Of a stretch of DNA of 64,000 nt, positions 37,922 to 48,100 are shown in pieces; position 1 is the first letter of the stretch, and the number at the start of each line of letters is the position of its first letter. Below the pieces are notes generated by a model. It saw only the letters and a list, made by a program, of their open reading frames with translations, made no database searches and was not told the DNA's origin. A program made the translations under genes and the position numbers. Source of the stretch: Sphingopyxis sp. H053 (lineage in GTDB: Bacteria; Pseudomonadota; Alphaproteobacteria; Sphingomonadales; Sphingomonadaceae); contig NZ_LNRU01000006.1 in NCBI RefSeq assembly GCF_001468225.1, forward strand, positions 62,001 to 126,000. Direction: 5' to 3'.

Positions 37922-38795
37922 CGGCGAGACGGGGGAGGCGGCAAAAGAGCCGTTTCTGTCGATCGTCACCCTGTCGTTCAATCAGGCCGACTATCTTCCG
38001 GAGGCTCTAAAGTCGGTCATTTCGCAAAAAAGCGATGCCGTCGAATTCATTGTCGTCGATCCTGGCTCGACCGACGGCAGCCGCGATATCATCGCCGAGT
38101 ATCGCGAAGGCATCGATACGGTTATACTCGACCCCGACGACGGGCCGGCCGACGGCCTCAACAAGGGCTTCGCCGCCGCACGCGGGCGCGTGGGCTATTT
38201 TCTGAACAGCGACGATTTTATGGTGCCGGGTGCGATCGATGCCTTGCTGCGGCAGTGGGCCGATCACCCCGGCATCGGCTTGCTTCTCGGCCGGGCGTGG
38301 CGCGTTGGCGGGGATGGTAGCGTCGACCGCGAATTGTTGCCGACGGCCAACGACAAGGCCACGCTGGCGAGCGGGGCTGCGACCATCGTTCAGCAGGGTT
38401 TTTCCTTCGCGATGGATAAATTTCGCGCCGTTGGCGGATTCAATGCCGCCAACCGGTCGACGTGGGATTACGAACTGCTCGCCGACTTTGCTGCGGCCGA
38501 GGTGCCCTTTGCCATCGTCGACGATCGCTTTGGCGCGTTTCGTCTATATCCCGGGGGCATTTCGGGCGGCGCGGCGGGCGAAGCCCATCAGCGGCGGTTC
38601 GACGCGGATTATCGGCGCATCCATGCCGATATACTGAACGCCCCGATCGATGGCGATGTGATGACTTTTCTGCGCGGCGCGCGTTTTCGCAAGATGTTGG
38701 AGAATCCGTCGCACGCCATTCATCGGCTGCGTGAACTTGCGATCCCTTCGATCACGCGCAAGCGCTTCTCGGCGGATATGGCCCGTCGCGTATGA
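37899..38795 (+). CDS. Family 2 glycosyltransferase
   Basis: The 298-residue protein has the GT-A core FLSIVTLSFNQADYLPEALK, VVDPGSTDGSRDII, and the DxD-like motif LNSDDFMVPGA. The DPGSTDGSR variant is common in GT2 enzymes of polysaccharide loci. It adds one sugar to the repeat unit in the cytosol; the donor is unknown. The ATG at 37899 lies inside the preceding gene, a 23-base overlap, and the 3' end overlaps the next gene by 4 bases. Confidence 0.86.
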   Translation: MSNPSSPDGETGEAAKEPFLSIVTLSFNQADYLPEALKSVISQKSDAVEFIVVDPGSTDGSRDIIAEYREGIDTVILDPDDGPADGLNKGFAAARGRVGYFLNSDDFMVPGAIDALLRQWADHPGIGLLLGRAWRVGGDGSVDRELLPTANDKATLASGAATIVQQGFSFAMDKFRAVGGFNAANRSTWDYELLADFAAAEVPFAIVDDRFGAFRLYPGGISGGAAGEAHQRRFDADYRRIHADILNAPIDGDVMTFLRGARFRKMLENPSHAIHRLRELAIPSITRKRFSADMARRV

Positions 38796-39859
38796 CGAGA
38801 CCGATCCATGTCTCGGCTTCCAATATCCATGGGCTCGGCGCGTCCCAACTCGTTCAATCGCTGCTTCCCGCGCTGGCTGCTGTCGGCCGCGACAGGCTGG
38901 GTACCATATTCGTCCCTGAAAGCGGGCCGCTCGCGGGGCTTGCCGCCGATCTTGGGCTATCGGCTGCAAAGATCGCGCGCCGGCTCCCAAATGCGGCGTC
39001 GCGTGTCGTTGAATGCCTCTCTACCTCGCGCTATTACCCGGTGGATGGCAACATGCTGGTGCTGGGCGATCTGCCGCTGGCGATCCCCGGGAAACAGGTT
39101 TTGCTGGTCCATCGGCTGCATATGGTCTCGGGCGCCGATACGGGATCGGCATCGGGCAATGCCAAGGTCGCGGTCAGCCGCTGGCTGTTTCGCCGCAACG
39201 CCAAATATATCCATCGCGCGATCGTGCAGTCGGATATCGTCGGCAATGAGCTACGCGATAATTTCCCGGGGCTCGATGGGCGTATCAGCGTCATTCCGCA
39301 GCCGGCACCCCGATGGCTTTCTGTCGCCGCGCGGAAGCAGTGGGGCGAATGGAACGGCGAACGGCCGCTCCGGCTATTCTATCCTGCAAGCGCTTATCCG
39401 CACAAAAATCACGCACTCCTGAATCGTTATACAAGCGATTTCGGCGCCCGCGAGGATGTCCATATCGTCGTGACGCTGGACCCTGAGGGAGCTGATCAGC
39501 CCGGCATGTTGATGCCTATTGGCGTTCAGGGGGAAGAGGGCATGCGCGATCAATATCATCGTGCCGATGCACTCCTTTTTCCGTCGCTCGCCGAAAGCTA
39601 TGGTCTGCCGCTTGTCGAGGCGATGACCCTCGGCCTGCCGATCGTCGTAGCGGATCTGCCCTATGCCCGGTCGCTGTGCGGCGATACGGCGATCTATTTC
39701 GATCCCATGGACAGCGGCGCGCTCGACCAAGCGATCACCGAGCTTAAGCAGCGGCTGTCGGCAGGCTGGCAGCCCGATTACACGGCGCGCCTGGCGCTTA
39801 TACCGCGCGACTGGAACGACGTGGCGGAGCGGATGATCGCGCTGTTCGATCTGCCGTGA
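38792..39859 (+). CDS. Family 4 glycosyltransferase
   Basis: The 355-residue GT-B protein has RLFYPASAYPHKNHALL in the donor domain, then ALLFPSLAESYGLPLVEAMT with the GT4 E-x7-E motif, and LPIVVADLPYARSL. It is the last gene of the plus-strand glycan block. The N-terminal SASNIHGLGASQL segment is of the WbaZ/WcaI-like acceptor domain. Donor specificity is unknown. The next gene, selO, starts 60 bases later. Confidence 0.88.
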   Translation: MTRPIHVSASNIHGLGASQLVQSLLPALAAVGRDRLGTIFVPESGPLAGLAADLGLSAAKIARRLPNAASRVVECLSTSRYYPVDGNMLVLGDLPLAIPGKQVLLVHRLHMVSGADTGSASGNAKVAVSRWLFRRNAKYIHRAIVQSDIVGNELRDNFPGLDGRISVIPQPAPRWLSVAARKQWGEWNGERPLRLFYPASAYPHKNHALLNRYTSDFGAREDVHIVVTLDPEGADQPGMLMPIGVQGEEGMRDQYHRADALLFPSLAESYGLPLVEAMTLGLPIVVADLPYARSLCGDTAIYFDPMDSGALDQAITELKQRLSAGWQPDYTARLALIPRDWNDVAERMIALFDLP

Positions 39860-39919
39860 TCCTGCGGCGATAGCCGCCGAGAGCCGCCCGATGGACTGTC
39901 GCTCGGTGCGCTTGCATTT

Positions 39920-41410
39920 ATGATGTCGAGGCTCGACATAGAATCCATGGATTTCGCTTTCCACAACAGTTTTTACGATTCGATGGAGGGCTTTTACGCG
40001 CCTGCCGAAGCCGCGAAGCCCTCTGCGCCAAAGCTTTTGATTTTCAATCATTCGCTCGCGGAGACGCTCGGGCTCGACGCATCGAACGCCGGCGATGATC
40101 AGCTGGCGCGGCTGTTTTCGGGCGAAGCGCTGCCCGAGGGTGCCAATCCGCTCGCGCTCGCCTACGCCGGGCACCAGTTCGGGCATTTTTCGCCGCAGCT
40201 CGGCGATGGGCGTGCGCTGCTTCTGGGCGAAATCGTCGCTCCCGACGGGGCGCGGTTCGACGTTCAGTTGAAAGGGTCCGGGCCGACCGCCTTTTCGCGC
40301 AATGGTGATGGCAAGGCCGCGATCGGCCCGGTCCTTCGCGAATTCCTCGTGTCGGAAGCGATGGCCGCGATGGGCGTCCCGACGACGCGGGCGCTCGCCG
40401 CCGTTGCGACGGGGGACCGCGTCCAGCGCGAACGCGCGCATCCAGGTGCGGTGCTGACGCGCATCGCGAGCAGCCACATCCGCGTCGGAACCTTCCAGTT
40501 TTTTGCCGCGCATTTCGGCGCCGATCATGTCGTCCAGCTTGCCGATTACAGCATTCGCCGCCATTTCCCCGAGCTAGCCGAAGCAGCCAACCCGTCGCTT
40601 GCGCTGCTCGATCGCGTGATCGGCCTGCAATGCGAACTGGTCGCGCAGTGGCTGGGCGTCGGCTTCATCCACGGCGTCATGAACACCGACAATGTCGCGA
40701 TCAGCGGCGAGACGATCGACTATGGCCCGTGCGCCTTCATGGATCGCTTTGCCGTGAACACGGTCTTCAGCTCGATCGACGCCAACGGCCGCTATGCCTA
40801 TGGCCGCCAGCCGCAGATATTGCACTGGAACATGGCGCGTTTTGCCGAGGCTTTGCTCCCCGCGATCCACCGGGTGTCGCCCGGCGATGTCGACGCGGCG
40901 AAGGCACTGGTCGATGCGATTCCTGTCCGTTTCCGCGCGATATGGCACACGCGGGTCCGGGAAAAGCTGGGGCTGGCCGGCGAGGGCACCGCCGACGGCG
41001 AACTCATCGATACGCTCTTCGACGAACTCGAAGAACATGAGGTGGATTTCACCTCCTTCTTTCGTGCGCTCGCCATGCTGCTGCGCGGCGACGGCGCGAT
41101 GCTCGAAAGCCTGCTTCCCGCCCCCGACGCGATGGCGCCGTGGATCGCCCTGTGGTGGGAGCGGATCGCGCATGAGGCGACGGGGCCGTTGGAACATGCC
41201 GCCGCGATGGACGCGGTAAACCCGCTCTACATCCCGCGCAATCATCTGGTCGAAGCCGCACTGGACGCCGCGGAGGCGGGCGACCTTGCGCCGTGGCTCG
41301 AACTGCTCGAGGTCGTGCGCGATCCCTATGCGCTGCGGCCGGGACACGAGCGGTTCGCCGCGCCGGGCCCCGCCGATGCCGGCCCTTACAAGACCTTCTG
41401 CGGCACCTGA
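39920..41410 (+). CDS. selO: Protein adenylyltransferase SelO (YdiU)
   Basis: The 496-residue protein contains the SelO pseudokinase core: YAGHQFGHFSPQLGDGRA, QLKGSGPTAFSRNGDGKA, IASSHIRVGTFQ and FIHGVMNTDNVAISGETIDY, broken here as FIHGVMNTDN then TIDYGP. These form the inverted ATP site that transfers AMP to Ser/Thr/Tyr hydroxyls of target proteins in redox stress responses. It ends KTFCGT, with Cys near the C terminus where eukaryotic homologues have selenocysteine. It lies between glycan genes and ugd without obvious coupling, so linkage to the polysaccharide system is not supported. The start could also be the ATG one codon later. Confidence 0.95.
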   Translation: MMSRLDIESMDFAFHNSFYDSMEGFYAPAEAAKPSAPKLLIFNHSLAETLGLDASNAGDDQLARLFSGEALPEGANPLALAYAGHQFGHFSPQLGDGRALLLGEIVAPDGARFDVQLKGSGPTAFSRNGDGKAAIGPVLREFLVSEAMAAMGVPTTRALAAVATGDRVQRERAHPGAVLTRIASSHIRVGTFQFFAAHFGADHVVQLADYSIRRHFPELAEAANPSLALLDRVIGLQCELVAQWLGVGFIHGVMNTDNVAISGETIDYGPCAFMDRFAVNTVFSSIDANGRYAYGRQPQILHWNMARFAEALLPAIHRVSPGDVDAAKALVDAIPVRFRAIWHTRVREKLGLAGEGTADGELIDTLFDELEEHEVDFTSFFRALAMLLRGDGAMLESLLPAPDAMAPWIALWWERIAHEATGPLEHAAAMDAVNPLYIPRNHLVEAALDAAEAGDLAPWLELLEVVRDPYALRPGHERFAAPGPADAGPYKTFCGT

Positions 41411-41480
41411 CGCCCGCCATGGTTGAGCCGCTGCGCCGCAATTGCTAGGGACGGCGCCACATCGATCAGAGGATAAGTCA

Positions 41481-42683
41481 TTGCCCCCAGCAAATGTGCC
41501 GCATGCGCCGTCCGTCAAAATCACAGTCGTCGGCACGGGCTATGTCGGTATTTCCAACGCTGTTTTGCTGGCGCAGCGCAATGAGGTGATCGCGCTCGAC
41601 ATCGATGCGCGCAAGGTCGAGCAGATCAATGCGAAGCAATCGCCGATCGCCGATCCCGAAATCGAGGATTATCTGGCGAACAAGCCGCTGAACCTGATCG
41701 CGACGACCGATCGCGATGCGGCTTATTCGGGCACGGCATTCGTTATCGTCGCAACGCCGACCGACTATGATCCCGACACCAATTATTTCAACACGCAGAC
41801 GGTCGAGAGCGTGATCGCCGATGCGCTGGTGAAGGCGCCGGGCGCGCTGATCATCGTCAAATCGACCGTGCCAGTGGGTTTTACCGAGCGGATGCGCGCC
41901 GAACATGGCAGCGACGCGATCGTCTTTTCGCCCGAATTCCTGCGCGAGGGACGCGCGCTCTACGACAATCTCCATCCTTCGCGCATCATCGTCGGCAACA
42001 CGCACCCGCGCGCGGCGGAATTTGCGCAGCTGCTGCTCGAAGGGTCGCTCAAACCCGATGCCGAGATTTTGCAGACCGGCAATACCGAGGCCGAGGCGAT
42101 CAAGCTGTTCGCGAACACCTATCTCGCGATGCGCGTCGCCTTCTTCAACGAACTCGATACCTATGCCGCGTCGCATGGTGTGGACTCGCGTCAGGTGATC
42201 GAGGGCGTGTGCCTCGATCCGCGCATCGGGCAATTCTACAACAACCCGTCCTTCGGCTATGGCGGCTATTGCCTGCCCAAAGACACCAAGCAGATGCTCG
42301 CCAACTATCAGGAAGTGCCGCAGAATCTGATCCAGGCGATCGTGTCGTCGAACACCACGCGCAAGGATTTCATCGCGTCCGAAGTCATCAAGCGGACCCC
42401 ACGCGTTGTCGGCATTCACCGTCTCGCGATGAAGGCGGGATCGGACAATTTCCGCGCCAGCAGCATCCTTGGCGTGATGAAGCGCGTGAAGGCCAAGGGC
42501 ATCGAGGTGATCGTCTATGAACCTTTGGTCGAGGAGGATCGCCTGTTCAACTCACGCGTGATCCGCGACCTTGCCGCATTCAAGGCCGAGGCCGACGTCA
42601 TCATCGCGAACCGCGTGACCGACGACCTCGCCGATGTCGCGGACAAGGTTTACAGCCGCGACCTGTTCGGCGCCGATTCCTGA
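41481..42683 (+). CDS. ugd: UDP-glucose 6-dehydrogenase
   Basis: The 400-residue enzyme has the NAD motif [16 protein letters not shown], the [10 protein letters not shown] region and the active-site cysteine in [14 protein letters not shown], which is the Ugd type (contrast GGHCIAVDPWF in wecC). It oxidises UDP-glucose to UDP-glucuronate, the substrate of the CapI-like epimerase at 18.4 kb. The TTG at 41481 is chosen as start because AGAGGA lies about 9 bases upstream; a frame-open TTG at 41442 would add 13 residues without a good ribosome site. The polymer locus is the likely consumer. Confidence 0.93.
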   Translation: MPPANVPHAPSVKITVVGTGYVGISNAVLLAQRNEVIALDIDARKVEQINAKQSPIADPEIEDYLANKPLNLIATTDRDAAYSGTAFVIVATPTDYDPDTNYFNTQTVESVIADALVKAPGALIIVKSTVPVGFTERMRAEHGSDAIVFSPEFLREGRALYDNLHPSRIIVGNTHPRAAEFAQLLLEGSLKPDAEILQTGNTEAEAIKLFANTYLAMRVAFFNELDTYAASHGVDSRQVIEGVCLDPRIGQFYNNPSFGYGGYCLPKDTKQMLANYQEVPQNLIQAIVSSNTTRKDFIASEVIKRTPRVVGIHRLAMKAGSDNFRASSILGVMKRVKAKGIEVIVYEPLVEEDRLFNSRVIRDLAAFKAEADVIIANRVTDDLADVADKVYSRDLFGADS

Positions 42684-42816
42684 GCTTTCTCCATCGCCGC
42701 AACTCGCCGCATCGCCGGGAACTGTCCCATTGTCGGAGAGTTAGCTTGTCAAATGGGGAGAAACGGGTTGCACAGCCATATCTCGCAAGCCACAAGTGCG
42801 TACCGGTGGCCAGCGA

Positions 42817-45186
42817 ATGAAAAAATCTGAAAATTCCTGTGTATCGTCAGGCAGCCGATCCTCGCGGGTGCGGCCGCTATTGATCGGTGCGACCTCTTTT
42901 CTTTGCCTCGCCTGGGCCGGCGCTGCCCATGCCCAGCAAGTCGAACCGCCGCAGGTCGTCCGGACCGTCGAAACCACCAAGACCGACCCGATCGCAGCGC
43001 CTTCGCCACCCCCGCCCGATGCCGTGCTGCCCGAAGTGGCGCCGATCATCGAGGATGAGGAGTTCGAGAAGGCGATCCCGCCGATCAGCGCCGAGGACGA
43101 CGCCGAGCTCGACCGCCCGCTGGAATCGATCGCCGATTTCGAAAAACGTCAGGCGGCCGACGCCGCGAAAGGCGCAAAACCGGCCGCGGAGGGAACCGCA
43201 GAAGCGACGGTCGAAACGCAGCCGCCGCAGGTGGATGGCGTTCCCGTGCCGGCGCTGGCCGATGGGGATACTGTCGAGGCGATCGGCGACGCTCCCATAA
43301 GCGATAGCGAGCTTGCGGCCCCGCTGCCGCCGCTCGAAAACTTCGACGTCGAGCCCGTCCAGTTCGCCGAGGCGGAGGACGACAAGGACAATGTCAGCGT
43401 CGCCTATACCGTCAAGCTCAACGGGCTGGACGCCGCCGACGATAGCACCGATGTCGACCTAGCCGATCTGTTCGGCGACTTGTCGGCGCTGTACGACGGC
43501 GACGGCAAGGCCGACAATACGGCAATGATCCGTGCGCGCCTGACCGCCGACGGCGAGCTGATGCACCGTATCCTCGCGTCCGAGGGCTATTATGATGCGG
43601 TCGTCGATACGCGGATCGACCGCGGCGAGCGGCAGGAAGGGCCGGAAGGCCAGCAGGGCGAGCAAGGTCAGCAAGGCCAGCGCCGGTCGATCACCGCCGT
43701 CATCGATGTGAAGCCGGGCAAGCGTTACACGCTGGCCGATATCGTCATCAACGCCGCGCCGACGGTCCCGCCGAACCTGATCGCCGACAATTTCCCGCTC
43801 GCGGTCGGCGAACCGATCGTCGCGCAGCGGATCCAGGGTGCCGAAGCCGCGATCGCGCTCAAGCTGCCGCAGGAAGGCTATCCGTTCGCCAAGGTCGGGC
43901 AGCGCGACATATTGCTCGATGGCGCGACGGGCGACGGCGTCTACACCTTGCCCGTCGATATCGGCAAACGATCGCGCTTTGGCGGGATCGAGACGACGGG
44001 CGAACTCGCTTTCGATGCCGAGCATGTCGAGGTGCTCGCGCGCTTCAAGCGCGGCGACCTCTACGACAGCCGCATGGTCGACGACCTTCGACAGGCGCTG
44101 GTCGCCACGGGGCTGTTCGCGACCGTCGCCGCCGAACCTCAGCCGACGGGCGAAAGCGCGGGCGACGATACCGAATATGTGACGATGCTGGTGACCCAGC
44201 AGGCTGGCCCGCCGCGCACGCTGGCTGCGAGCGCGGGTTATGGGACGGGCGAGGGCATCAGGCTGGAAGGCAGCTGGACGCATCGCAACCTTCTGCCGCC
44301 CGAAGGCGCGCTGACCTTCCGCGGTGTATTGGGGACGCAGGAACAGGGGATCGGGGCGACGCTGCGCCGCTCGAACTGGGGACGCCGCGACCGCACAATG
44401 GAGCTCGTCACCGAGGTTACGCGCAGCAATTATGATGCCTTCAATGCGATCACGGGCCGTGTGGGCGTGCGCGTCAGCTATGATTCGACGCCGATCTGGC
44501 AGAAGAAATTCACCTATGCCTATGGCGCCGAGCTGATCGCGACGCGCGAGGATGATTATGATTTCACGACGGGCACGCGCTCGTACGATTTCTACACCAT
44601 CCTCGGGTTGACGGGACAGGTCGGGATGGACCGCACCGACAGCCTGCTCGACCCGACGAAGGGTTTCCGCATCACCTCGCTGATCCAGCCCGAAGGCTCG
44701 CTCGCCGGGAGCTTCTCACCTTATGCGCGCCTCAGGGCCGACGTCAGCGGCTATTATCCGGTGACCGACAGCATCGTGGTCGCGGGGCGGGTGCGCGTCG
44801 GGTCGATCCTTGGTGCGGCGCGCGAAAAGTTGGCGCCGTCGCGGCGTTTTTATGCAGGCGGCGGCGGCTCGGTGCGCGGCTTTGGTTATCAGGAACTCGG
44901 GCCAAAGGATCCGAACAACGACCCGATCGGCGGCCGCAGCGTCGCCGAGGCGGCGTTCGAGGCGCGCTATCGCTTCGGCAATTTCGGTGTCGTCGGCTTT
45001 GTCGACGCCGGGCAGGTGTATCGCTCATCGGCGCCGACCTTCCAGAATCTGCGTTTCGGCGCGGGGATCGGCGCGCGCTATTACACTAACTTCGGCCCGA
45101 TGCGTTTCGACATCGCGACCCCGATCGGGCGCAAGCCGGGTGAGGCGCGCGTCAGCGTCTATGTTTCGATCGGGCAGGCGTTCTGA
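42817..45186 (+). CDS. tamA: TamA-like BamA-family outer membrane protein
   Basis: The 789-residue protein has a signal peptide (PLLIGATSFLCLAWAGAAHA), an unusually long acidic, proline-rich stretch (about 40-200), POTRA-like domains (about 200-430) and a 16-strand barrel (about 440-789) with the lid-lock motif VRGFGYQ and a C-terminal strand ending SIGQAF. It is adjacent to and overlaps tamB by one base, the usual arrangement of the translocation and assembly module that helps insert outer-membrane proteins or move lipids between membranes. The first POTRA-like region contains a Gln/Gly-rich insert (EGPEGQQGEQGQQGQ). Confidence 0.9.
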   Translation: MKKSENSCVSSGSRSSRVRPLLIGATSFLCLAWAGAAHAQQVEPPQVVRTVETTKTDPIAAPSPPPPDAVLPEVAPIIEDEEFEKAIPPISAEDDAELDRPLESIADFEKRQAADAAKGAKPAAEGTAEATVETQPPQVDGVPVPALADGDTVEAIGDAPISDSELAAPLPPLENFDVEPVQFAEAEDDKDNVSVAYTVKLNGLDAADDSTDVDLADLFGDLSALYDGDGKADNTAMIRARLTADGELMHRILASEGYYDAVVDTRIDRGERQEGPEGQQGEQGQQGQRRSITAVIDVKPGKRYTLADIVINAAPTVPPNLIADNFPLAVGEPIVAQRIQGAEAAIALKLPQEGYPFAKVGQRDILLDGATGDGVYTLPVDIGKRSRFGGIETTGELAFDAEHVEVLARFKRGDLYDSRMVDDLRQALVATGLFATVAAEPQPTGESAGDDTEYVTMLVTQQAGPPRTLAASAGYGTGEGIRLEGSWTHRNLLPPEGALTFRGVLGTQEQGIGATLRRSNWGRRDRTMELVTEVTRSNYDAFNAITGRVGVRVSYDSTPIWQKKFTYAYGAELIATREDDYDFTTGTRSYDFYTILGLTGQVGMDRTDSLLDPTKGFRITSLIQPEGSLAGSFSPYARLRADVSGYYPVTDSIVVAGRVRVGSILGAAREKLAPSRRFYAGGGGSVRGFGYQELGPKDPNNDPIGGRSVAEAAFEARYRFGNFGVVGFVDAGQVYRSSAPTFQNLRFGAGIGARYYTNFGPMRFDIATPIGRKPGEARVSVYVSIGQAF
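43637..43680 (+). repeat. Gln/Glu-Gly codon repeat inside tamA
   Basis: Short repeated units of GAA/GAG/CAG codons followed by GGC/GGT encode a Gly-rich, Gln/Glu-rich run in the POTRA-like part of TamA. It interrupts otherwise ordinary sequence and may be a slippage-prone, flexible loop. Confidence 0.6.
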
Positions 45187-48100
45187 TGGCGGACGACGCG
45201 CCTTTCGCCGAAGAGGGAGCCGCGCCGGCGAAGGCCTCGAGCTCGTGGCCGCTCACCATATTGCGTTGGGTCGGGCTGACCCTGCTCGGGCTTGTGCTGC
45301 TGTTTGCACTGTTCCTCGTCGGGCTCAACAGCGACGCCGGACGGCGTTTCGTCGTCACCCAGATCGAGAAATATGAATTCGAAAACGGGATGAAGATCGG
45401 CATCGGCCGGCTCGACGGCTCGCTTTATGGCCAGATGATCATCCGCAATTTCACGCTGTCCGACACCAAGGGTGTGTTCATCGCATCGCCCGAGGTCAGG
45501 GTCGACTGGCGGCCGATCCGCTATCTGGCGAACCATGTCGATGTCCGCTCGGCCACCGCCGCGACGATGACGATGCGCAAGCTGCCCGAGTTCAAGGTCG
45601 TTCCCGACACCGGCGAGCCGCTGCTCCCCGATCTTGATATCGACGTCGGGCTGGTGCGCGTCGACCGTTTCGTTTTCGAGCCCCCGGTGGCGGGCGAGCG
45701 TCAGGTCGCGAAATTGAGCGGCAAGATCGCGATTGCCGACCGCCGTGCACAGGTCACCGCCAATGCCGAAACGATCGCGGGCGGCGGCGGACAGGGCGAT
45801 GCGCTGAAGCTGGTGCTCGACGCGGTGCCCGAGGCGAACCGGTTCGCGATCAAGCTCGACCTCACCGCGCCGCAGGGCGGGGTGCTCGCGGCGATGGGCG
45901 GCTTCAAGGAAACGCTGACCGCGAAGCTCGACGGGCGCGGCGACTGGAAGGCGTGGAACGGCAATCTGACCGCGAACCTCGGCACGGCGCCGCTCGCGCG
46001 CGTCGCGCTTACGGGGCGTGACGGCACGTTTGCCGCAAAGGGGACGGCGCAGGCCTCGCGGCTGCTGACCGGGCCGATGACCGAGATATTGGGCACCGAA
46101 ACCGCGATCGACCTGACCGCGCGGCTTGAGGAGCGCAAGGCCGCGATCGACGGGCGGCTGTCGTCCGATGCCGCGCAGCTCGGGATCAGCGGCGGCATTG
46201 ACCTTGGCAACAGCCGCTATGAAGGGCTGAAACTCGCGGCCAATATCCTCCGCCCGAGTGCGATTGCCCCGGCGGTGCGGGCGAACGGGCTGCGCGCGAC
46301 GGCGACGCTCGACGGCGCCTTCGCGTTGCCGACGGTCGATTATCGCGCCGATGCCAACAGCCTCGCGTTCAACGACATTGTCGTCGAGGGGATCAGCCTC
46401 GCGGGCAAGGCGCGCGTCGACGCCGACCAGATCGTCATCCCCGTCGCGGGCCGCGCAGCGCGCATCCGCGGGCTCGATACCGTCGCGGGCGGCACGCTGG
46501 TGCAGGTGCGCCTCGACGGCGACCTGGCTTACAGCAACGGCCGTATCCTCAGCGACAATCTGCGCCTGCGCTCGCCGCGTATCGATGCGAAGGCGATCAT
46601 CATCGCCGATCTCAACAAGGGCTTTTACACGGGCGCGATCGACGGGCGGATCAACGATTATCGCATCGAAAGCGTCGGCATCTTCGACATCGACACCGAC
46701 GCCGATCTGAAGACCGCGCCGCGCGGCGGGTTCGAGATCGTCGGCCGCGTCCGCGCGCGCTCGACCAAATTGTTCAACTCGGGCGTGCGCGATTTCCTCG
46801 GCGGCAATGCGACCGCGTCAAGCGACGTGCGCTATGGCACCGACGGCATGATCCGCTTTGCCAATCTGCGGATGTCGGCGCCGCGGCTGCGGGTCACGGG
46901 CGGGCAGGGGAGCTATGCGCCCAACGGCCAGATCCGGCTGACGGCGCGGGCGAATTCGACCGACTATGGTCCCGTCGGGGTCCAGCTTGCCGGGACGATC
47001 ACCGATCCTCGGGCGGTCGTAACCGCCGCGCGTCCGGGACTCGGGATCGGGCTCGCCAATCTGGTGGCAAAGATCAACGGCGCGAAAAACGGCTATCGCC
47101 TCGCGGCGACCGGCGACACCGATTACGGTCCGCTGTCGGCCGACGTCGTGCTGCTCACCGCGTCAGGACCGCTCACGATCGATGTCGAGCGCGGCGACCT
47201 GTCGGGGATCGGGTTCAACGGCCGGCTGGTCAAGAGCGACGCGGGACCCTTCGTCGGCCAGCTCAACGCGTCGGGGCAGGGGCTCGGCGGTCTCGTCCGC
47301 CTGACTGCCGCGGGGCAATATCAGGCCGCGGCGATCAACGTCCGGGCCAATGATGTCGTGCTCCCCGGCGCGGCGAAACTTGCGGTCGGGTCGGCAATCG
47401 TCGATGCTGATGTGACGCTCTATGACACGCCGCATATCGTCGCCGATATCCAGATCGCCGACACGCAGATCCGCGACTATGATATCGCGGTTGGCCGCGT
47501 GAAGATCGACTATCGCGGCGGCGCCGGCAAGGCACAGGCGCTGGTCGAGGGCACGAGCGGTGTGCCGTTCCGCATCGCCGCCAACGCCGACCTCCAGCCC
47601 AAGCTCTGGCGCGCGGCGGTGCAGGGGCGCGCGACCGGGATCAATTTCCGCACGACTACGCCCGCGCGCATCATCCCCGGCGCCGACGGCTACGAACTTT
47701 TGCCGACGAACATCACCCTCGGCCGCGGCAGCCGCGCGCGGATTGCGGGGCGCTTCGGCGACGGCATCATGCTCCAGAGCCGGCTCGAACGCGTCAACAT
47801 GGCGATCCTCAACGCAGTCTATCCCGACATGGGGCTCGGCGGCCGCGCGACGGGCAGCCTCGATTTCGAGCAGGCCAATTCGGACAGCTTCCCGCGCGCC
47901 GACGCGCGGCTGACGATCACCGACTTCACCCGCACCACCGCGGCGTCGGTCAGCCAGCCGGTCGACGTCAATTTCGCCGGCAAATTGCTGGCCGACGGCG
48001 GCGAGGCGCGCGCGGTGATGCGCAAGCGCGGCAGCGTCATCGGGCGAATGCAGGCATCGCTGCGCCCGCTCGGCGCTGGCGCAGGCACTTGGACCGAACG

